A stretch of 56,622 bases of DNA from Sphingomonas sp. (lineage in GTDB: Bacteria > Pseudomonadota > Alphaproteobacteria > Sphingomonadales > Sphingomonadaceae). Below are positions 35,479 to 43,799 of this stretch, one piece after another. Location: NCBI RefSeq assembly GCF_019746665.1, contig NZ_JAIERS010000013.1, positions 1-56,622 of the forward strand, written 5' to 3'. Position 1 is the stretch's first letter; each line of letters starts with the position of its first letter. The notes below the pieces were generated by a model. The model made no database searches. It saw only the letters and a program-made list of their open reading frames with translations, and was not told where the DNA came from. A program made the position numbers and the translations under genes.

Positions 35479-36519
35479 ATGACGCGCAAGCCGATCCTGC
35501 TCGCCCCCTTGGCCGCGCTCGCGCTGGGGAGCGCAGCGCCGAGCCAGACGCCCGATATCCTCAGCCCCCTGTTCGCCGCCGATCAGGGCGACGCGCGCGC
35601 GGCGATATTGGTCGAGGATGGGCGGGTGATCGCCAAGCGCTATGCGCCGGGCTATTCGGACGCCAACCGCTTCATCAGCTGGTCCACCGCCAAGACGATG
35701 ACGGCGATGCTGGTCGGCGAACTGGTGAGCGACGGCAAGCTCCAGCTCGACGCGCCGGCGCCCGTCGCCGAATGGCGCAGGCCCGGTGATCCCCGCGCAA
35801 AAATCACGCTGCGCCAGTTGCTCAACATGGCATCGGGGCTGCGGCATAGCGAAGTCGGCGATCCGGTGGAAAGGTCAGACACCAATCAGGTGCTGTTCGT
35901 CTCGGGGACTGCGGGCATGGCGGCGCGCGCGATCAACGTGCCGCTGGAGGCGGCGCCGGGGGCGAAGTTCGAATATAGTTCGCTGACGACGATCATCCTG
36001 GCGGAGATCGTCACCCGCACGCTCACCCCCAGCCGCGATCCGCGCGTGCGGGCCGCGGCCTATCGCGATTTCGCGTTCGAGCGGCTCTATCGCCCCGCCG
36101 GCGCGACCGGCGCGTTCCTGGAGTTCGACGGCGCCGGGACGCAGATCGGCGGCTCGCTGATCCATCTGCACCTGAGCGACTTTGTGGCGCTGGGGCAGGT
36201 GCTGCTCGACGGGCGTGGGGCGGGGGGCGTGCAGGTCGTGGCGCCCGACTGGCTCGCCTTCATGAAGACGCCCTCGCCTAGGAAGGCGGTCTATGGCGGC
36301 CAGACCTGGCTCAACCATTTCCCGGACGAGGCGGTGGGCCAGCCACCGATCGCCTCGATGAACGGGCATCTGGGGCAATATGTCGTCACCTTCCGCGCCA
36401 AGGGCCGTGACGGGCAAGAGCATGGCTATGTGCTGGTGCGGCTGGGGAACAGCCGCGAGGACCGGCTGCACGAGGTCGAGGTGGCGGTGGGGAAAGTGGT
36501 GAAGGCGGTGACGGGGTAG
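35479..36519 (+). CDS. Class C beta-lactamase-like serine hydrolase
   Basis: An exported serine hydrolase of the beta-lactamase/DD-peptidase superfamily, 346 residues. A signal peptide (APLAALALGSAAPS) precedes the catalytic domain. The nucleophile motif is S69-T-A-K72, the second motif is Y165-S-S167 (YxN in true AmpC), and NGHLGQ near 296 lies where the KTG-like element is expected. The non-canonical motifs make a peptidase or esterase role more likely than antibiotic resistance (inference). Confidence 0.85.
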   Translation: MTRKPILLAPLAALALGSAAPSQTPDILSPLFAADQGDARAAILVEDGRVIAKRYAPGYSDANRFISWSTAKTMTAMLVGELVSDGKLQLDAPAPVAEWRRPGDPRAKITLRQLLNMASGLRHSEVGDPVERSDTNQVLFVSGTAGMAARAINVPLEAAPGAKFEYSSLTTIILAEIVTRTLTPSRDPRVRAAAYRDFAFERLYRPAGATGAFLEFDGAGTQIGGSLIHLHLSDFVALGQVLLDGRGAGGVQVVAPDWLAFMKTPSPRKAVYGGQTWLNHFPDEAVGQPPIASMNGHLGQYVVTFRAKGRDGQEHGYVLVRLGNSREDRLHEVEVAVGKVVKAVTG

Positions 36520-36530
36520 GGTTCGGAGTA

Positions 36531-36666
36531 GCTCCAGCTCCTCCCCTGCAAGGGGAGGGGGACCGCGCGAAGCGTGGTGGAGGGGTATCGCCATCGAACT
36601 GCCGGGAACACCCCTCCGTCAGGCGCTAGCGCGCCTGCCACCTCCCCTTGCAGGGGAGGAGCTGGC
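36531..36666. repeat. Inverted repeat between convergent genes (family A-like)
   Basis: Starts GCTCCAGCTCCTCCCCTGCA and ends TGCAGGGGAGGAGCTGGC, so the outer arms are long and nearly perfect inverted repeats, each also a hairpin. The interior has GGACCGC...GGTGGAGGGG and mirrored CCCCTCC...CCACCTCC, as in the dcw copies. It occupies the whole gap between two convergent genes and could act as a bidirectional terminator. Confidence 0.8.
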
Positions 36667-36671
36667 GGCGC

Positions 36672-37469
36672 TCAAAGCAACAGCGTCCCCTCGATCACCG
36701 TCACCGCCTTGCCGCTGAGTACCGCGCGGTCGCCCTCCAGCGTGCAGCCGAGATGCCCGCCGCGCTTGGAGGCCTGGAAGGCGGTGAAGCTCGGCCGCCC
36801 CAGCCGCTGCGCCCAATAAGGCGTCAGCACCGCGTGGGCCGAGCCGGTCACCGGGTCTTCGTCGATCCCTGCACCGGCGGCGAAGACGCGGCTTACGACA
36901 TCGGTGTCGCGGCCCGGCGCGGTGACGATCGTCAGCACATCGCCCTCGGCGGCGAGCGCGCGGAAGTTGGGGGCGAGCGCGTGGATCTGGTCCTCCTCCG
37001 CCAGCACCACCACGCCGTAGCGGTGCGGGTGCCACAAGGTCTCGACCGCCGCGCTCAGGCCGAGGCCGGCGAGAATCGCGGGGAGCGGCTTGGGTTCGGG
37101 TTTCCACGCGGGGAGTGCCATGCGATAGGCATCGCCGTCGCGCGCGACTTCGAGTTGCCCGGCGCGGCGGGTGCGGAACGTGACGCGGTCGCGCGAAGGA
37201 TCGGCGCTCAGCAGATAATGGCCGCTGGCGAGCGTCGCATGGCCGCACAGCACCACTTCGGTGGCGGGGGTGAACCAGCGCAGCTCATAATCCGCCGCGC
37301 CGCTCGCGTCGGGCAGGAAGAAGGCGGTTTCGCTGAGGTTGTTCTCGGCCGCGATCGCGAGCAGCACCGCGTCGTCGAGCCACGCTTCGAGCGGCACCAC
37401 CGCCGCCTGGTTGCCGGTGAAGGGGCGGCTGGCGAAAGCGTCGATCTGGGCGAAGGGCAGGCGGGTCAC
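36672..37469 (-). CDS. PhzF family isomerase-like protein
   Basis: A 265-residue protein with the duplicated hot-dog-like fold of PhzF/diaminopimelate epimerase relatives. The N-terminal QIDAFASRPFTGNQAAVV and the putative catalytic E47 in NNLSETAFF are typical, as is LCGHATLASGHYLL. No phenazine genes are nearby, so the name reflects family only. The start is GTG, overlapping the stop of the upstream cation transporter (GTGA). Confidence 0.9.
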   Translation of the reverse strand: MTRLPFAQIDAFASRPFTGNQAAVVPLEAWLDDAVLLAIAAENNLSETAFFLPDASGAADYELRWFTPATEVVLCGHATLASGHYLLSADPSRDRVTFRTRRAGQLEVARDGDAYRMALPAWKPEPKPLPAILAGLGLSAAVETLWHPHRYGVVVLAEEDQIHALAPNFRALAAEGDVLTIVTAPGRDTDVVSRVFAAGAGIDEDPVTGSAHAVLTPYWAQRLGRPSFTAFQASKRGGHLGCTLEGDRAVLSGKAVTVIEGTLLL

Positions 37470-38440
37470 AGCGGTTTCAACTCCTTCAATTTGGCGACCA
37501 GATCGGCCTCGACCAGATCATTGCCGGGGTGATCGATATGGCCTTCGGGATCGAGGTGGATGAACACCTCGGTGCCCGGAAATTCGGCGCCCAGGTCGCG
37601 CTCGATCCGCTCGACCACGTCATGCGCCGCCGCCACCGACATTTGGGGATCGACCCAGACGTGGAACTGCACGAAATCATGTGAGCCGCTGGTGCGGGTG
37701 CGCAGATCGTGCAGGCCGCGCACCGCCGGGTGGCGGCTGGCGACCTCGACGAAGGCGCGGCGGCGTTCCTCGGGCCATTCCTTGTCCATCAGCTGGTCGA
37801 TCGCCGCGTTCGACGAGCGCCACGCGCCCCACAGCAGCCATAGCGCGATGGCGAGGCCGAACACCGGGTCCGCCCCCGCCCAGCCGAGGAAATGATCGAG
37901 CGCGAGCGCCACGATCACCGCGATGTTGAGCGCGAGGTCCGACTGGTAGTGGACATGATCGGCGCGGATCGCGACCGAGCCCGTCTTGGCGATCACATGG
38001 CGCTGATAGGCGAGCAGGCCAAGCGTGAGCCCGACCGCGATCAGCGAGGCGATGATGCCGAACTCGGCATCGGTGGTCGGCGCGCTCGCCACCAGCCGCT
38101 GCACCGCGCGCGCGAAAATGGCGAGCGCCGAGGCCGCGATCAGCGCGACCTGGAACAGCGCGACCAGTGCCTCCGCCTTGCCATGGCCGAAGCGGTGATC
38201 GTGATCGGCGGGCTGCGCGGCGAGCCGCACGCCGAACAACGTCATCAGCGAGGCGCCGAAATCGAGCCCGGTATCGGCGAGCGACGCCAGCATCGCGACC
38301 GATCCCGTGCGCCACGCCGCATAGGCCTTGATCCCGATCAGCAGCGCGGCGGTACACACGCTCGCGATCGCGGCGCGTTGGGTGAGCCGGCCAACCGACG
38401 CGCGGTGATCGGCCGCGGCCTGGTGGTGATTGTCGGTCAT
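37466..38440 (-). CDS. Cation diffusion facilitator family transporter
   Basis: A proton-coupled divalent metal exporter (FieF-like), 324 residues with six transmembrane helices. Metal-site residues are visible in the [12 protein letters not shown] helix and in [17 protein letters not shown]. The cytoplasmic C-terminal domain ([21 protein letters not shown]) is the usual metallochaperone-like fold. ATG 38440 overlaps the pdxH stop (ATGA), which fixes the start; a longer frame would run into pdxH. Confidence 0.93.
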   Translation of the reverse strand: MTDNHHQAAADHRASVGRLTQRAAIASVCTAALLIGIKAYAAWRTGSVAMLASLADTGLDFGASLMTLFGVRLAAQPADHDHRFGHGKAEALVALFQVALIAASALAIFARAVQRLVASAPTTDAEFGIIASLIAVGLTLGLLAYQRHVIAKTGSVAIRADHVHYQSDLALNIAVIVALALDHFLGWAGADPVFGLAIALWLLWGAWRSSNAAIDQLMDKEWPEERRRAFVEVASRHPAVRGLHDLRTRTSGSHDFVQFHVWVDPQMSVAAAHDVVERIERDLGAEFPGTEVFIHLDPEGHIDHPGNDLVEADLVAKLKELKPL

Positions 38441-39012
38441 GGGTACAGCAATCCCTCGGCCCAGCCGTCGTCCGCGCGGGTAAACAGCCGGCGTTCGTGC
38501 AGGCGGAAAGCGCGGTCCTGCCAGAATTCGATCCGTTCGGGGGCAACGCGGTAGCCCGACCAATGCGGGGGACGCGGCACGGCGCCGCCTTCGAAACGCG
38601 CCTTCACCTCGGCGAAGCGTTCCTCGAACAGCGCGCGGCTGGCGAGCGGGCGCGACTGGTCGCTCGCCCAGGCGCCGAGCTGCGAGTCGCGCGGGCGGGT
38701 GGCGAAATAGGCATCGGCCTCGGCATCGCTCACCGGGCTCACCGGGCCTTCGATCCGCACCTGCCGGCGCAGCGATTTCCAGTGGAACAGCAGCGCGGCC
38801 CGCGCGTGCGCCGCCAGATCGGCGCCCTTGCGGCTCTGCTGGTTGGTGTAGAACACGAAGCCGCGCGCATCATGGCCCTTCAGCAGCACCGTGCGCAGCC
38901 CCAGCCGCCCGTCCGCATCGGCGGTGGCGAGCGCCATCGCGTTGGGATCGTTGGGCTCGCTGGTGGTCGCTTCGGCGAACCAGGCATCGAACAGGGCGAA
39001 GGGATCGGTCAT
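38437..39012 (-). CDS. pdxH: Pyridoxamine 5'-phosphate oxidase
   Basis: An FMN enzyme that oxidises pyridoxamine/pyridoxine 5'-phosphate to pyridoxal phosphate. Family segments are [20 protein letters not shown] (FMN site), [27 protein letters not shown] and the C-terminal [15 protein letters not shown] substrate site. Length 191. It heads a three-gene operon with the metal exporter and the PhzF-like gene. Confidence 0.95.
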   Translation of the reverse strand: MTDPFALFDAWFAEATTSEPNDPNAMALATADADGRLGLRTVLLKGHDARGFVFYTNQQSRKGADLAAHARAALLFHWKSLRRQVRIEGPVSPVSDAEADAYFATRPRDSQLGAWASDQSRPLASRALFEERFAEVKARFEGGAVPRPPHWSGYRVAPERIEFWQDRAFRLHERRLFTRADDGWAEGLLYP

Positions 39013-39065
39013 GCGGGGGCTTTAGCGGAGCTTGGGGCGGGGGGGAACCTTGGGTCGCGCGCGGC

Positions 39066-39422
39066 TCAAACGCACACCAGCCGCCCGCCGGCCTGGAGCA
39101 GGCTCACCAGCCCCCCGGCCTCGACCCCGGCGACCAGATCGGGCAGGCCGAGCCCGGCAAGCGCCAGCCCGGTCTGGCACGCGATCAGCGCCACGCCCGC
39201 CTCATGCGCCATCGCCAGCAGCGCCAGCCGATCGGGCAAGCCGGCGGCGGCGAGCGCCTCGCCCCCGTCATCCGCGCGCGGCGCGGCGGCGAGCAGCGCG
39301 ACCGCGCCTTCGTGCGCGTACACCCGCGCCGGCTCGCCCAACGCGGCGGCGGCGAGCGCGAGGCTGAGCGCGGCGCGGGCGCGCGTGGCGTCGGTCGCGA
39401 TCAGCATCACCGTCAGCGACAT
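39066..39422 (-). CDS. DsrE family sulfur-relay-like protein
   Basis: A 118-residue DsrE/DsrF-like protein. The fold is suggested by MSLTVMLIATDATRARAALSL at the N-terminus and the cysteine-containing LIACQTGLALAGLGLPDL, the equivalent of the sulfur-carrying Cys in this family. The start at 39422 overlaps the upstream MoeB-like gene by 10 bp. With an adjacent E1-like adenylyltransferase, a role in sulfur transfer to a cofactor or tRNA is plausible (inference). Confidence 0.8.
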   Translation of the reverse strand: MSLTVMLIATDATRARAALSLALAAAALGEPARVYAHEGAVALLAAAPRADDGGEALAAAGLPDRLALLAMAHEAGVALIACQTGLALAGLGLPDLVAGVEAGGLVSLLQAGGRLVCV

Positions 39423-40162
39423 GCCGGGCACCCCGGGTCCTTGGGCAGCGCGAGGGTGCGGAAGCGCAGGTCGAGCGCGTCGATCAGCAGCAGTCGCCCG
39501 GCGCTCTCCGCCCCGAAGCCGGCGATCAGCCGGATCGCCTCGAGCGCTGCGAGGCTGCCGAGCAGCCCGGTAAGCGCGCCGAGCACGCCATCCTCGGCGC
39601 AACTGGTGCCCGCGCGCTCGGGATCGTTGCCGACGAAGCAGCGATAGCAGGGCTTGTCCGCGTCCCAGCCGCGGAACACGCCGAGCTGCCCCTCGAACTG
39701 GCCGACCGCGGCGGAGACCAGCGGCTTGCGTGACGCGAGCGCGGCGTCGGCGACCGCCAGCCGGGTCGCGAAATTGTCGCACCCGTCGATCACCACGTCC
39801 GCGGCGCCGAGCAGTTCAGCCGCATTGTCGCCGTCGATCCGCGCCCGCTGGGCGATCACCCGCACCTCCGGGTTCAGCCGCGCGACCGCCGCCGCCGCCG
39901 CCGCCACCTTCGGCTCGCCCAGATCGGCCATGCCATAGAGCGTCTGGCGCTGAAGGTTGCTGAGCGCCACCACATCATCGTCGATCAGCGTCAGCGTGCC
40001 GACGCCCGCGCCCGCCAGATATTGGATCGCCGGCGCCCCGATCCCGCCCGCGCCGACCAGCGCGACATGAGCGCCCAGCAGCGCCGCCTGGCCGGCGCCG
40101 CCGATTTCCTTCAGGATCAACTGCCGGGCATAACGATCGAGCTGCGCGTCGGTAAGGCTCAT
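39413..40162 (-). CDS. MoeB/ThiF/HesA family adenylyltransferase
   Basis: An E1-like enzyme that adenylates the C-terminus of a sulfur-carrier protein (MoaD- or ThiS-type) with ATP. Seen: RYARQLILKEIGGAGQ, the nucleotide loop VGAGGIGAPAIQYLAGAGVG, DDDVVALSNLQRQ, the zinc cysteines CYRC and CPAC, and the possible catalytic Cys in TSCAEDGVLGALTG. Whether it serves molybdopterin or thiamine cannot be told; no partner carrier is in the window. ATG 40162 overlaps the upstream stop (ATGA), so I prefer it to the ATG three codons earlier. Confidence 0.9.
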   Translation of the reverse strand: MSLTDAQLDRYARQLILKEIGGAGQAALLGAHVALVGAGGIGAPAIQYLAGAGVGTLTLIDDDVVALSNLQRQTLYGMADLGEPKVAAAAAAVARLNPEVRVIAQRARIDGDNAAELLGAADVVIDGCDNFATRLAVADAALASRKPLVSAAVGQFEGQLGVFRGWDADKPCYRCFVGNDPERAGTSCAEDGVLGALTGLLGSLAALEAIRLIAGFGAESAGRLLLIDALDLRFRTLALPKDPGCPACR

Positions 40163-40521
40163 CCGGTCCAATCAAAGTCCAGCCGCAGGCGATACCAGCC
40201 GATCCGGCGTGCCCGCCGCGCGAGATTGCCCCGCGCCCAGCCGGTTGCAAGCCCCGCGGCGAATTGTTCGACCGTGGGGCAATCGATCGCGCGCGGCACG
40301 CTCGCCGCCACCGTGCCGTCGTGGTCGATCAGTAGCGCGACATCGAGCGACAGATGCGGCATGGCCTCGGGCCGGGCGCAGTGCCCCTGGGCATATTCCC
40401 CCGCGACGAACTGGCTCGATTCGGCTGACACGTGCCGTTCCTCGCGCAGGCGCAGCGGTGGCATCATGTCCCAGGCGGGCATCGGCGGCATGTCGATCAG
40501 CAGGGACAGGGCGAGGATCAT
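40159..40521 (-). CDS. Small secreted or periplasmic protein, unknown
   Basis: A 120-residue protein with a weak hydrophobic N-terminus (MILALSLLIDMPPMP). GGAG lies 6 bp upstream of ATG 40521, which decides the start over a longer frame that would intrude on dut. Two cysteines (GHCARPE, AIDCPTVE) could pair. It is coupled to the MoeB-like gene by ATGA and lies 28 bp after dut. I do not recognise the family. Confidence 0.6.
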   Translation of the reverse strand: MILALSLLIDMPPMPAWDMMPPLRLREERHVSAESSQFVAGEYAQGHCARPEAMPHLSLDVALLIDHDGTVAASVPRAIDCPTVEQFAAGLATGWARGNLARRARRIGWYRLRLDFDWTG

Positions 40522-40549
40522 CGTTTCTCCATCGGCCCCCCGGCCGAGG

Positions 40550-41032
40550 TCAACGCACGTTAACCCCGGTCGATCCAAAGCCCGCTTCGCCGCGTTTGGT
40601 CTGGGTGCTGAAATCCTCGACGATCGCGAATTCGGGGCGCGCGATCGGCAGGAACACCAATTGCGCGATGCGGTCCCCGGGCTGGATCGTGAACGGCGCC
40701 GAGCCCGGCGGGGTGCGCAGCCACGCGCTGATGAAAATCTGGTTGGTATAGTCGGCGTCTATCGTCCCCACCGCCTGCCCCAGCACCAGCCCATGCCGAT
40801 GCCCCAGCCCGGAGCGCGCGAGCAGGAAGGCGACCAGATGCGGATCGTTCATCAGCACCGCGATGCCGGAGGGGATCAGCACGGCGGGCGCCTGCGGCTC
40901 CAGCGTCAGCGGCGCGTCGATACAGGCGTGCAGATCAATCCCCGCCGAAAGCGCCGTCTGGTAGCGCGGCAGCCCCCATTCGTGCAGCCGGGGGTCGAGG
41001 ATCTTGAGTTCGATGCGCGGGGTAAGGCTCAT
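40550..41032 (-). CDS. dut: dUTP diphosphatase
   Basis: Hydrolyses dUTP to dUMP, keeping uracil out of DNA and feeding thymidylate synthesis. All trimeric dUTPase motifs are present: AGIDLHA (motif 1), ARSGLGHRHGL (2), GQAVGTIDADYTNQI (3), PGDRIAQLVFLPI (4) and RGEAGFGSTG (5). Length 160. It heads a minus-strand operon with the small unknown gene, the MoeB-like and DsrE-like genes. In related genomes dut directly follows coaBC; here a + strand membrane gene separates them. Confidence 0.96.
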   Translation of the reverse strand: MSLTPRIELKILDPRLHEWGLPRYQTALSAGIDLHACIDAPLTLEPQAPAVLIPSGIAVLMNDPHLVAFLLARSGLGHRHGLVLGQAVGTIDADYTNQIFISAWLRTPPGSAPFTIQPGDRIAQLVFLPIARPEFAIVEDFSTQTKRGEAGFGSTGVNVR

Positions 41033-41099
41033 GGCGCCTGCCTAGCCGGGGGCGGGGGTGGGCGGCAATGTTTAACCGCGCGCTAGGATCGGCGCGGTT

Positions 41100-42527
41100 A
41101 TGGCACGCATGATGCCAAACCTGTTCTCCCCGCAGCCCTGGTGGGCGCGCGCGAGCTGGGCGCTGCTCTCGCTGATCGTGGCGTACGGCCTGTTCGCGAC
41201 GCCTTCGCTGGCGATGCGCTGGGGCGCGGCGCCGGCGGGCGGGCTGTTGATGGTGGCGTGGCTGGGTGCTTGCGCGCTGGCCTGGATCGCGGCCGGGCGG
41301 CGCGCGCTGGTGCCGGCAGTGCTGCTGCTCGCGCTCGCCGGGCGGATCGTGGCGGGGTGGCTGAGCGACGGCAGGGTCTCGCCCGGCGATCCGCACAGCT
41401 ATCTGCTCCTCGCCGAGCATCTGCGCGCCGGAACCGGACTGTGGATCGACGAGCCGTTCATGGGGCTGCGGGTATGGGCGCTCTATCCGCCGGCCTATCC
41501 GCTGCTGCTCGCCGGGTGGACGCTGGCGTTCGGCGCGGGCACGGCGAGCCTGCTCGCGCTGTCCGGCGCGCTCGATCTGGCGAGCGTGGCGCTTGTCGCC
41601 AGCATCGGCCGGGCGATCGGCGCGCCGCTCGCCGGGCGGCGCGCGGGGTTGCTGCTGCTGTTGTGGCCCGCCGCTTGGTTCGACGCGCCGCTCGCCCAGA
41701 AGGAGTCGCTCGCCATCCTGCTCGTGCTGGCGATCGCGCGGTTGTGGCTCGCCGAGCGCCCGCCGGTGGTCGCGCTGGGGGTGGCGGCGGGGTTGCTCGC
41801 GCTCACCCAGCCGGGTTGGGCGCCGATCGCGGGGCTGTTCGGGCTCGCTTTGGGCTGGCGGCTCGGGGTGGCCCAGCTTGTGCGGTGCGGCGGGATCGCG
41901 GCGGCGGTCGCCGTGCTCGTAATGCTGCCCTGGTGGCTGCGCAACGCGGCGCTGTTCGGCGCTTTCGTGCCGCTCACCAGCGCGGGCGGGGTGAGTCTGT
42001 GGATCGGCAACCATGCCGGGGCGAGCGGGGTGTGGGAGCCCGAGCCGCCCGGCTGGCGCGGCCTGCCCGAGCTGGCCTATGGCGCGCGCGCCTCGGCGGA
42101 GGCCAAGGCGTGGATCATCGCCCATCCGCTGGGCTTCGCCTGGCTGAACCTCGCCAAATTGCTCCGCGCAACCGGGGCGGGGGATTTCGCGCTGGTGCGG
42201 CTGGCGGCGATGCGCCCGCCGCTCACGGGGGCGGCCGCCGCCTTATGGCTGCCGCTGCTCCAGGGCGCGCAGTTGCTGCTGTGGGCGGCGAGCCTCGCCG
42301 CCGCGCGCTGGCGCGATGATGCCGCCGCGCGCACCGCGCTGCTGCTGGTCGCCGCCGGGTTCGCGCAGCTGCTGCTGTTCGGCGTCTGGTTCGAATTTGG
42401 CGAGCGCCACCGCGCGTTCATGACGCCGCTGCTGATGCTGCTGGTGGCGGTGTGGGGATCGCCGCGCGGGGCGAAGCGGGGCGCGCGCGAAGCCGCAAGG
42501 GTGGCGCGGGAGTTGGTCGCGGCTTAA
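41100..42527 (+). CDS. GT-C-like multi-pass membrane protein
   Basis: A 475-residue protein with about ten transmembrane helices. A GDPHSY motif in the first large periplasmic loop, followed by LYPPAYPLLLAG, resembles the DxD/ExD-type loop of PMT/ArnT (GT39/GT83) glycosyltransferases that use lipid-linked sugar donors. The activity is inferred from architecture only. It interrupts coaBC and dut on the opposite strand, and ends 3 bp from the coaBC stop. ATG 41100 is divergent from dut. Confidence 0.75.
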   Translation: MARMMPNLFSPQPWWARASWALLSLIVAYGLFATPSLAMRWGAAPAGGLLMVAWLGACALAWIAAGRRALVPAVLLLALAGRIVAGWLSDGRVSPGDPHSYLLLAEHLRAGTGLWIDEPFMGLRVWALYPPAYPLLLAGWTLAFGAGTASLLALSGALDLASVALVASIGRAIGAPLAGRRAGLLLLLWPAAWFDAPLAQKESLAILLVLAIARLWLAERPPVVALGVAAGLLALTQPGWAPIAGLFGLALGWRLGVAQLVRCGGIAAAVAVLVMLPWWLRNAALFGAFVPLTSAGGVSLWIGNHAGASGVWEPEPPGWRGLPELAYGARASAEAKAWIIAHPLGFAWLNLAKLLRATGAGDFALVRLAAMRPPLTGAAAALWLPLLQGAQLLLWAASLAAARWRDDAAARTALLLVAAGFAQLLLFGVWFEFGERHRAFMTPLLMLLVAVWGSPRGAKRGAREAARVARELVAA

Positions 42528-42530
42528 GCG

Positions 42531-43799
42531 CTAGCCGTGCGTCAGCGCCTCGGCGATCCGCGCCGCGAGCAGCCGCGCGACCTCGGCCTTGGGAGCCTCG
42601 GGCCAGCTTTCCACCCCGTCGGCGCGGACCAGATGCACCGCGTTCGCCTCGCCCCCCATCACCGTGCCCGACACGTCGTTGGCGACGATCCAGTCCGCCC
42701 CCTTGCGCGCGAGCTTGGCCTGGGCGTGCTCGATCACCCGCTCGGTCTCCGCCGCGAACCCCACCACCAGCCGGGGCCGGCGCTCGTGCCGGGCGAGGCC
42801 CGCCAGGATGTCGGGATTCTCGACGAGTTGGAGCGCTGGGGTGCCGCCTTGCTTCTTCAGCTTCTGCGCCGCCGCCGCGACCCGCCAGTCGGCGACCGCG
42901 GCGACCAGCACCGCGCCGTCCGCCGGCAGCGCCGCCTCGACCGCCGCCGCCATCTCGAGCGCGGTCTCGACATTGATCCGCGTCACCCCGGCGGGGGTGG
43001 CGAGCGTCACCGGCCCCGCGACCAACGTGACCCGCGCGCCGAGCGTGGCGAGCGCCCCGGCGATCGCGAAACCCTGTTTGCCGGATGATCGATTGGCGAG
43101 ATAGCGCACCGGATCGATCGGCTCGTGCGTCGGTCCGGCGGTAACGATCAGGTGACTGCCCGAGAGCGGCTTGGCAGCGGCTGGCGGCGGCGTTGCGTTG
43201 CTCGGGAGGGGCGCGGCAGTGCCCGGCAGCGGCGCGGGCGTGCCCGGCAGGGGCAGCGGGCGCGCATTTTCCAGCATCGCCAGGATCGCGGCGTGGATCG
43301 CGTCGGGCTCGGGCAGGCGCCCGGGGCCGAACTCGCCGCACGCCATCGGCCCTTCATCGGGTTCGAGCAGCGTGACACCATCGGCGCGTAACTGATTGAG
43401 ATTGCGCTGAGTCGCGGGGTGGTGCCACATCCGTACGTTCATCGCGGGCGCGGCGAGCACCGGCTTGTCGGTCGCGAGCAGTAAAGTGGTGGCTAAGTCA
43501 TTCGCGATCCCAGCGGCCATCTTTGCAAGTAAATCGGCGCTCGCCGGTACGACGGCCACTAGATCAGCCTCGCGGCTCAACTGGATATGGCCGATTTCGG
43601 TCTCGTCCTTTAAGTCCCAAAGGCTGGTATGGACCGGGTTTTCAGACAAGGCGGCGAGCGTCATCGGCGTCACGAACTGCGCGCCCGCCTCGGTTAGTAC
43701 GCAGCGCACGGCGATGCCGCTTTTCTTCAGCAGCCGCACCAGGGTACACGCCTTGTAGGCCGCGATCCCGCCACCGACGATCAGGAGCACGCGCTTCAT
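42531..43799 (-). CDS. coaBC: Bifunctional phosphopantothenoylcysteine synthetase/decarboxylase
   Basis: Two consecutive coenzyme A steps: joining of phosphopantothenate with cysteine (CoaB, C-terminal) and decarboxylation to phosphopantetheine (CoaC, N-terminal). CoaC motifs: GGGIAAYKA, PASADLLAKMAAGIANDL, APAMNVRMW and MACGEFGPGRL. CoaB motifs: TAGPTHEPIDPVRYLANRSSGKQG, KLKKQG and ANDVSG. Between them lies an imperfect PLPGT/PLPS repeat linker near 185-215. ATG 43799 overlaps the stop of the upstream membrane gene (ATGA). Length 422. Confidence 0.95.
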   Translation of the reverse strand: MKRVLLIVGGGIAAYKACTLVRLLKKSGIAVRCVLTEAGAQFVTPMTLAALSENPVHTSLWDLKDETEIGHIQLSREADLVAVVPASADLLAKMAAGIANDLATTLLLATDKPVLAAPAMNVRMWHHPATQRNLNQLRADGVTLLEPDEGPMACGEFGPGRLPEPDAIHAAILAMLENARPLPLPGTPAPLPGTAAPLPSNATPPPAAAKPLSGSHLIVTAGPTHEPIDPVRYLANRSSGKQGFAIAGALATLGARVTLVAGPVTLATPAGVTRINVETALEMAAAVEAALPADGAVLVAAVADWRVAAAAQKLKKQGGTPALQLVENPDILAGLARHERRPRLVVGFAAETERVIEHAQAKLARKGADWIVANDVSGTVMGGEANAVHLVRADGVESWPEAPKAEVARLLAARIAEALTHG

